From Sulfitobacter sp. HI0040 (GTDB taxonomy: Bacteria; Pseudomonadota; Alphaproteobacteria; Rhodobacterales; Rhodobacteraceae), in assembly GCF_001634885.1 (NCBI RefSeq), contig NZ_LWEX01000421.1, forward strand, positions 1 to 58,555: 58,555 bases of DNA, read 5' to 3'. The position numbers were made by a program, and so were the translations under genes. The notes beneath the pieces are model-generated. The model did no database searches. It was not told where the DNA came from and was given only the letters and a program-made list of their open reading frames with translations. The first letter of the stretch is position 1, and each line of letters begins with the position of its first letter. This document shows, piece after piece, positions 54,111-58,555 of this stretch.

Positions 54111-54120
54111 CCCCCCCCCC
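54111..54120. repeat. C10 homopolymer directly before a ribosome-binding site
   Basis: Ten consecutive C residues abut the GGAAGGA ribosome-binding site (54121-54127) of the MFS gene. The run lies in the 5' untranslated region if the TTG start at 54135 is right. Such tracts are prone to slippage in replication and also to sequencing error. Confidence 0.6.
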
Positions 54121-54134
54121 GGAAGGACCTTTTG

Positions 54135-55376
54135 TTGGAATACCGCAGTTCGCTTTTCACGCCGGTCCTTATCGTAGGCTGCGTGATCATCATGGTCAGT
54201 TTCGCCGTGCGCGCCTCCTTCGGGGTATTCCAGATCCCCATCGCCGAAGAGTTCGCCTGGGCGCGGAGCGAGTTTTCACTGGCCATCGCGATCCAGAACC
54301 TCGCATGGGGGATCGGGCAACCCATCTTCGGGGCGCTGGCGGAAAAGATAGGCGACCGCCGCGCGATCATCATGGGGGCGTTGATCTATGCGCTGGGATT
54401 GGCGCTTTCGGCGCAATCCACCCTGCCGATCGAACATCAGGCCTATGCGTGGCTGGTGGGATTCGGCATCGCGGGAACGGGATTCGGCGTCATCCTCGCC
54501 GTCGTGGGGCGGGCATCATCGGACGAAAACCGCTCCATGTCTCTCGCGCTTGTTACGGCTGCGGGCAGCGCCGGGCAGGTCTTTGGCGCTCCGGTCGCTG
54601 AATGGATGCTGACGTTTCTGACGTGGCAGATGACCTTCCTTGTTTTCGCGGGGGTTGTCCTCTCGCTCGTGCTGACGCTTCCTTTCATGCGTGCGCCCGC
54701 CATGGCCAGCAAGGCGGAGCTGGAAGAATCCATGGGCCAGATCCTCGTCAAGGCGTTCCGCGATCCGTCCTATTCCCTCATTTTCCTCGGCTTTTTCTCC
54801 TGCGGCTACCAGCTTGCCTTCATCACCGCGCATTTCCCGGCCTTCGTGACTGAGATGTCGGGCCCGATCGTGCCGGGGGGCGTTCTGCACAACATCGGCA
54901 TCACCACGACCTCTGCGCTGGGGGCGGTAGCGATATCGCTCATCGGGCTTGCCAATATCGCGGGGACGCTTCTGGCTGGCTGGGCGGGCAAGCGGTATTC
55001 CAAGAAATATCTGCTGGCGGGGATCTACACGGGCCGGACCCTGATTGCCGCGATTTTCATACTCCTGCCCATTACCCCGCTCAGCGTCATTCTGTTTTCC
55101 GTCGGAATGGGTGCGCTGTGGCTGGCGACCGTACCGCTCACCAGTGGGCTGGTCGCCCATATCTACGGGTTGCGTTACATGGGCACGCTCTACGGTATCG
55201 TGTTCTTCAGCCATCAGCTTGGCAGCTTTATCGGTGTCTGGCTGGGGGGGCGTCTTTACGACGTTTACGGAAATTACACCGCCGTGTGGTGGATCGGCGT
55301 GGCGGTCGGGGCGTTCAGCGCGATCGTGCATCTGCCCATCCGCGAACGGCGGCTCGAAGGACTGGTCACTGCCTGA
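54135..55376 (+). CDS. MFS transporter (monocarboxylate/oxalate-formate antiporter-like)
   Basis: This 413-residue protein has about 12 membrane helices and the major facilitator loop motif GALAEKIGDRRAIIMG. The start FTPVLIVGCVIIMVSFAVRASFGVFQIPIAEEFAWARSEFSLA and the later VRASFGVF region resemble oxalate/formate antiporter-like and monocarboxylate-type members. The substrate is not known. No ATG fits the family start; TTG 54135 is preferred because GGAAGGA sits 7 nt upstream. The open frame extends further upstream through a low-complexity stretch. Confidence 0.82.
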   Translation: MEYRSSLFTPVLIVGCVIIMVSFAVRASFGVFQIPIAEEFAWARSEFSLAIAIQNLAWGIGQPIFGALAEKIGDRRAIIMGALIYALGLALSAQSTLPIEHQAYAWLVGFGIAGTGFGVILAVVGRASSDENRSMSLALVTAAGSAGQVFGAPVAEWMLTFLTWQMTFLVFAGVVLSLVLTLPFMRAPAMASKAELEESMGQILVKAFRDPSYSLIFLGFFSCGYQLAFITAHFPAFVTEMSGPIVPGGVLHNIGITTTSALGAVAISLIGLANIAGTLLAGWAGKRYSKKYLLAGIYTGRTLIAAIFILLPITPLSVILFSVGMGALWLATVPLTSGLVAHIYGLRYMGTLYGIVFFSHQLGSFIGVWLGGRLYDVYGNYTAVWWIGVAVGAFSAIVHLPIRERRLEGLVTA

Positions 55377-55381
55377 GCGGC

Positions 55382-56311
55382 TCAGCGGCCCGCAAGTGCG
55401 ATCAGTTCGCTGCGCAGGATGCGCAGCACCTCGTTCGTATGGGTATAGGGCAGGCCGTGCCCGGCGCCGGGGATCACTTCCTGCACCGCGGAACGGTTCC
55501 ATTCGGCAAGCGTCCCTACGCAGGAAAGCGGTATCACGTCATCGTCCCGCCCCCAGACAGCGAGAACGGGCAGGCCTTGTTGGGCGATACGGGTGTGCGC
55601 CTCCCGCTGGTCAGCCGCCAGTATCCCGCGCAGGCTCGACAGGACGGACCGGATGAAGCCGCGCGAGTCCAGCTCTGCGGTTTGCAGCTTTCCGATGTCG
55701 GGGACGGAACTGGGAAGGTCCCGCTCCGCCTCTACCCCCTTGCGGAACTGGCGCGGATAAACGGCGTGCATCAACCAGTCGCCCAATAGGGGACTGCTGC
55801 GAATGATGTTGATCATCCGCCCCGCCGGAACCCGCATTCCGGCAGGTGCGAGCAGTACCAGTTGCTGTATGCGGCCCGGATGTTCGGCGGCGAAGGACGT
55901 GGCGATAGCACCGCCCATCGAATAGCCGATGAGGGTGATATCGTCCCCCACGCCCACATGATCCAGCAATTCCCTCAATTGCCGGTGAAAGAACTGTGCG
56001 TCCTGCCTCGTTCGGGGGCGATCGGAATAGCCGCGCCCATAGAGGTCATAGACCAAGACACGGCATCCCATCAGCGCGAGGCCACGCGCCAGGCCGCGGT
56101 AAACGAAGCTGGGTGTGGTAAGCCCGTGGACGCAGACCACCACAGGGCCGGTTCGCGGCCCGAACCAGTCGTAATGGGTGACCCCCATCGACAGTCTGGC
56201 GAAATGACCGGGCGCGTTGCCCCGGACCCGGTCGTCCATGGGGCGGCGGCGGTATTCGGTTGCCAGCGGCGCCGCTGCACCGACGCCCAGCAACAGCCAG
56301 AGCCAGCTCAC
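55382..56311 (-). CDS. Alpha/beta hydrolase
   Basis: This 309-residue protein has an N-terminal hydrophobic segment (WLWLLLGVGAAAPLA), possibly a signal anchor, and an alpha/beta-hydrolase fold: oxyanion-region HGLTTPSFVYRGLA, nucleophile elbow GYSMGG, acid in VWGRDDDVIP, and histidine in GAGHGLPYTHTNE. The catalytic triad is complete. The substrate cannot be read from the sequence. It overlaps the cyclodeaminase-family gene by 4 nt and is the distal gene of this minus-strand operon. Confidence 0.85.
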   Translation of the reverse strand: MSWLWLLLGVGAAAPLATEYRRRPMDDRVRGNAPGHFARLSMGVTHYDWFGPRTGPVVVCVHGLTTPSFVYRGLARGLALMGCRVLVYDLYGRGYSDRPRTRQDAQFFHRQLRELLDHVGVGDDITLIGYSMGGAIATSFAAEHPGRIQQLVLLAPAGMRVPAGRMINIIRSSPLLGDWLMHAVYPRQFRKGVEAERDLPSSVPDIGKLQTAELDSRGFIRSVLSSLRGILAADQREAHTRIAQQGLPVLAVWGRDDDVIPLSCVGTLAEWNRSAVQEVIPGAGHGLPYTHTNEVLRILRSELIALAGR

Positions 56312-57228
56312 CTGTTCGCCATCCAGCGGTCGAGAATATGCCGGCTGGTCATGAGATCGAGATGCGCGCCCCCGCCATTCTTGAACAGCGTGATTTCGTC
56401 GTCCGAACGGCGCTCGAAGGCCGATAGTTCATAGTAGTCGGCCAGAATGTCGTCTTGGGTGATCGTGCCTGCCTGCACCGGTATCTCGATTTCCCCGATA
56501 TGTCCCAGCGTGGTGGCCCGGCTGTCGACGAAGATACGGGACCGGGTCAGCGCAGCATCATCGGCTTCCCGCATGTCGGGGCGGTAGGCTCCCACCAGAT
56601 CGAGATGCTGGCCCGGTTTCAGCCACTCCCCCCGGATGAAGGGGTCGGTGGACATGGTGGCGCTGGTGATGATGTCCGCCTCTGCCATGGCGTCCTGGAG
56701 GTCGGAGGCGACGGTGACCCCCGGCAGATCGCCCGCCAGCCGTTCCGCATTGGCCTGCGTGCGGTTCCACACGAGAAAGCGCGCATCGGGAAAGGCCGCC
56801 GAATAGGCCGCATGCAATCCGCGCGCCTGCGTCCCCGCCCCCAGTATGAGGATGCAGCGGGAATCGGGCCGCGCCAACCGCCGCGCGGCAAGCAGGCTGT
56901 CCCCGGCGGTCTTCCACTTTGTCACAAGGTGAAAGTCGATGATCGCGGCCAGCGTGCCGTCCCTGTCTGAATAGAGATTCACGCCGCCATTGACCGCGGG
57001 TTTCCCCTGCGCCGCATTGCCGGGGAAGATCGTCGCGGTCTTCACCGCGCTGCCCAACCCGTCGATCCATGCGGCACGGGAAAGGAGCGTGTCTTCCCCA
57101 CGATACAGAAACGTATCCCCGATTTCCGCGCGGGGCCTTTCGTGACCTTCCGCCAGCGCATCTGACAGCGCGATCCAGTCCAGCAGGCGGTCGCCCGTTT
57201 CGAATTCGATGAAGGGGACGGCGCTCAT
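56308..57228 (-). CDS. Ornithine cyclodeaminase / mu-crystallin family enzyme
   Basis: This 306-residue protein of the ornithine cyclodeaminase/mu-crystallin family uses NAD(P). Members act on ornithine, alanine, or delta-1-pyrroline-2-carboxylate, so the exact reaction is uncertain. Features include VKTATIFPGNAAQGKPAVNGGVNLY, LILGAGTQARGLHAAY (nucleotide-binding motif), WNRTQANAERLA, ITSATMSTDPFIRGEWLKPGQHLDLVG and FKNGGGAHLDLMTS. ATG 57228 overlaps the HAD gene by 4 nt, and the longer frame is not supported. Confidence 0.85.
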   Translation of the reverse strand: MSAVPFIEFETGDRLLDWIALSDALAEGHERPRAEIGDTFLYRGEDTLLSRAAWIDGLGSAVKTATIFPGNAAQGKPAVNGGVNLYSDRDGTLAAIIDFHLVTKWKTAGDSLLAARRLARPDSRCILILGAGTQARGLHAAYSAAFPDARFLVWNRTQANAERLAGDLPGVTVASDLQDAMAEADIITSATMSTDPFIRGEWLKPGQHLDLVGAYRPDMREADDAALTRSRIFVDSRATTLGHIGEIEIPVQAGTITQDDILADYYELSAFERRSDDEITLFKNGGGAHLDLMTSRHILDRWMANR

Positions 57229-57851
57229 GCGGCTTCCGCAGTGGTGAGGAGCCCTTCCTCCACCAGCCGGTCCGCCCAGCCGCGCGGGCCTTCGAAGTGA
57301 TGCGTCTTCCACCCCCGTTCCGCCGCCACGCGGATATTGTCCGCCCGGTCATCGGTAAAGATGAGCCGCCCGGGCGCCACGGCGGAGACGGTCTCCACTT
57401 CGGCATAAATCGCCGGGTCGGGCTTTATGGTGCCGATGTGGCCCGAAATGAAATCACGGTCGAACCGCCGCAGGAAGGGGTAGTGGCGGGCCGCTAAGTC
57501 ATAGCTCTGGATACCGAAGTTGGTGAGCGAGAAGACCGGGATCCCCTTGGCCTGCAAGGCTTCCATCAGGCGCAGTGAGTGGCTGATCACGGGGGTGGCC
57601 ATTTCGATCCAGCGATCGTGCCACATTTCGATCTCTGGCCGCCATTCGGGATGGGCCGCCGCGGTTTCATAGATCGTCTCACGAAAGGGATTGCCGGTAT
57701 CAACGCGGTCGTTCATCGCGTGCAGGTCCACCGCCCCGAACATCTCGGCCCGCCGTTCTGGCCCGATCTGCGCGTCATAGAATTTTTCTGGCTGCCATTC
57801 GATCAATACGTTGCCGATGTCGAAGACCACTGCTTCTGGCCGCATTTTCAT
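57225..57851 (-). CDS. HAD-family hydrolase
   Basis: This 208-residue HAD-type hydrolase has motif I VVFDIGNVLIEWQPEKFY, with the nucleophile Asp in DIGN. This is the DxGN variant of the YihX-like group, with Gly in place of the second Asp. Motif II is VFSLTNFG, motif III lies around IKPDPAIY and motif IV is LIFTDDRADNI. The substrate is unknown. It is the first gene of a run of overlapping minus-strand genes (HAD, cyclodeaminase family, hydrolase). Confidence 0.87.
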   Translation of the reverse strand: MKMRPEAVVFDIGNVLIEWQPEKFYDAQIGPERRAEMFGAVDLHAMNDRVDTGNPFRETIYETAAAHPEWRPEIEMWHDRWIEMATPVISHSLRLMEALQAKGIPVFSLTNFGIQSYDLAARHYPFLRRFDRDFISGHIGTIKPDPAIYAEVETVSAVAPGRLIFTDDRADNIRVAAERGWKTHHFEGPRGWADRLVEEGLLTTAEAA

Positions 57852-57908
57852 TCCTTCTGCCTCGCCAATCAGGCAAGGGTGTCATGCTGTTTTCCTAGTG
57901 AAACCGGT

Positions 57909-58361
57909 TCAGCCGCGCATCGCTGCACGCAGTTCCCGTTCGAGCGCGTTCAGGAAACGGGAGCGGTCGGCCTTTGTAAAGCCCTTGCCCCCGCCCTGAC
58001 GGAACGGATCCGCCGCGCGCAGGTCCGCCATCAGGTCACGTGTAGCGAGTGCATTGCCCACATTGGCGGCGGTGAGGGGGGCGCCGTCGTGCTTCAGAAC
58101 CCGGGCACCCGCTTCGACGCAACGGGCCGCGAGCGGGATGTCCCCCGTTATCACCACGTCACCGGGCCCGCAGCGCTCGGCGATCCACATGTCTGCCACA
58201 TCCGGCCCATCGGGAACGATGACGGTTTCCACCAGCGGATTGCGCGACAGGCGCAGCCCGCCGTTCGACACCAGAAAGAGGCGCACGCCGTGGCGGCTCG
58301 CCACGCGCTCCGCCTCTTCCTTCACCGGGCAGGCGTCGGCATCGACGTAGACAGCCGTCAT
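57909..58361 (-). CDS. YaiI/YqxD family protein (DUF188)
   Basis: This 150-residue protein starts [22 protein letters not shown], the DUF188 (YaiI/YqxD) signature, and has [42 protein letters not shown]. The fold is PIN-like with several acidic residues that may bind metal. Its function is unknown. A 57-nt gap separates it from the HAD gene, and the S-formylglutathione hydrolase gene lies 18 nt upstream. Confidence 0.9.
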   Translation of the reverse strand: MTAVYVDADACPVKEEAERVASRHGVRLFLVSNGGLRLSRNPLVETVIVPDGPDVADMWIAERCGPGDVVITGDIPLAARCVEAGARVLKHDGAPLTAANVGNALATRDLMADLRAADPFRQGGGKGFTKADRSRFLNALERELRAAMRG

Positions 58362-58379
58362 GCGGTTGTCGCCTTGGCG

Positions 58380-58555
58380 TCAGCCCGCATGTAGCGCATC
58401 GGCGTGGAAGGCGACGTGATCTTCCATGAAGGTCGAAATGAAGAAATAGCTGTGATCATAGCCCGGCTGCATCCGGAAGGTCATCTGCTGGCGTCGCTTG
58501 GCTGCCGCCTCGGCCAGTGCTTCGGGCATCAGAAGGTCGAGGAACTGATCCTCGG
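58380..58555 (-). CDS. fghA: S-formylglutathione hydrolase, C-terminal part (5' end outside window)
   Basis: The last 58 codons are visible before the right edge. They read [15 protein letters not shown], then [20 protein letters not shown] and FHADALHAG. The [10 protein letters not shown] segment carries the catalytic histidine of S-formylglutathione hydrolase, which completes glutathione-dependent formaldehyde oxidation. The nucleophile serine and the start lie outside the window. Confidence 0.88.
   Translation of the reverse strand, partial: EDQFLDLLMPEALAEAAAKRRQQMTFRMQPGYDHSYFFISTFMEDHVAFHADALHAG

Noticed and set aside
1-58555. CRISPR arrays, insertion sequences, tRNA and rRNA genes
   Set aside because: None seen by reading both strands. 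There are no regularly spaced repeats, no transposase frames and no cloverleaf-like gap sequences, and almost all space is filled by protein genes.

Overview
The window reads as a chromosomal segment of a GC-rich alphaproteobacterium, most likely a Rhodobacterales (Roseobacter-group) species. The grounds are the aerobic (CobG/CobF-type) cobalamin operon, the family content (DUF6478, DUF4159/DUF58/MoxR, an H-NOX-partner-like hybrid kinase, IlvD followed by a small lipoprotein), high GC with strong third-position bias, and very tight gene packing. No rRNA, tRNA, insertion sequence, prophage or CRISPR array was seen. The window looks like core genome with a few unusual genes.

Region 1 (1-14948) is a cobalamin operon. 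It opens with the 3' end of a CbtA-type cobalt transporter gene and a His-rich anchored protein, then DUF1636, cobW, cobN, cobG, cobH, cobI, cobJ, (cobK reversed), cobL, cobE, cobM, cobB, cobA, a second DUF1636 and cobF. Together these cover cobalt uptake and handling, corrin-ring methylation, contraction and rearrangement, a,c-amidation, and the CobN subunit of cobalt insertion. CobS/CobT, CobO, CobQ, CobP, CobV, CobU, CobC and CobD are not in the window. Eight gene junctions are 4-nt NTGA overlaps, pointing to translational coupling. cobK alone lies on the opposite strand, overlapping both neighbours.

Region 2 (14958-25660) holds housekeeping and envelope genes: arfB, a STAS/SpoIIAA-like gene, a short transcription unit with an 18-codon ORF behind a 14-nt perfect Shine-Dalgarno, a phytase-like esterase, mepA, a UMF1-type MFS protein, a thioesterase, yggT, recQ, yaaA and a hybrid histidine kinase. 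Region 3 (25749-32459) is a minus-strand four-gene MoxR / DUF58 / DUF4159 / membrane VWA-like operon, divergent from a DUF1285 gene. Region 4 (33154-41918) carries hyi, a membrane-anchored unknown, polA, a CHCC zinc-finger gene, and a gpmI-envC-ctpA operon closed by a strong terminator.

Region 5 (42022-49799) has two poorly known minus-strand genes, ilvD with an overlapping lipoprotein gene and, divergently, a 1040-residue ABC-transporter-like protein. In this protein the Walker A, signature, Walker B and H-loop residues are all replaced, the nucleotide-binding domain carries a large insertion, and a cyclic-nucleotide-binding-like domain is fused at the C terminus. It overlaps a CPBP intramembrane protease gene by 4 nt. 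This pair is the best candidate for an undescribed system. Region 6 (49858-58555) has accD-folC, a LysM-like anchored protein, zapE, an MFS gene with a C10 tract against its ribosome-binding site, an alpha/beta hydrolase, an ornithine-cyclodeaminase-family enzyme, a HAD hydrolase, a DUF188 protein and the 3' end of an S-formylglutathione hydrolase gene.
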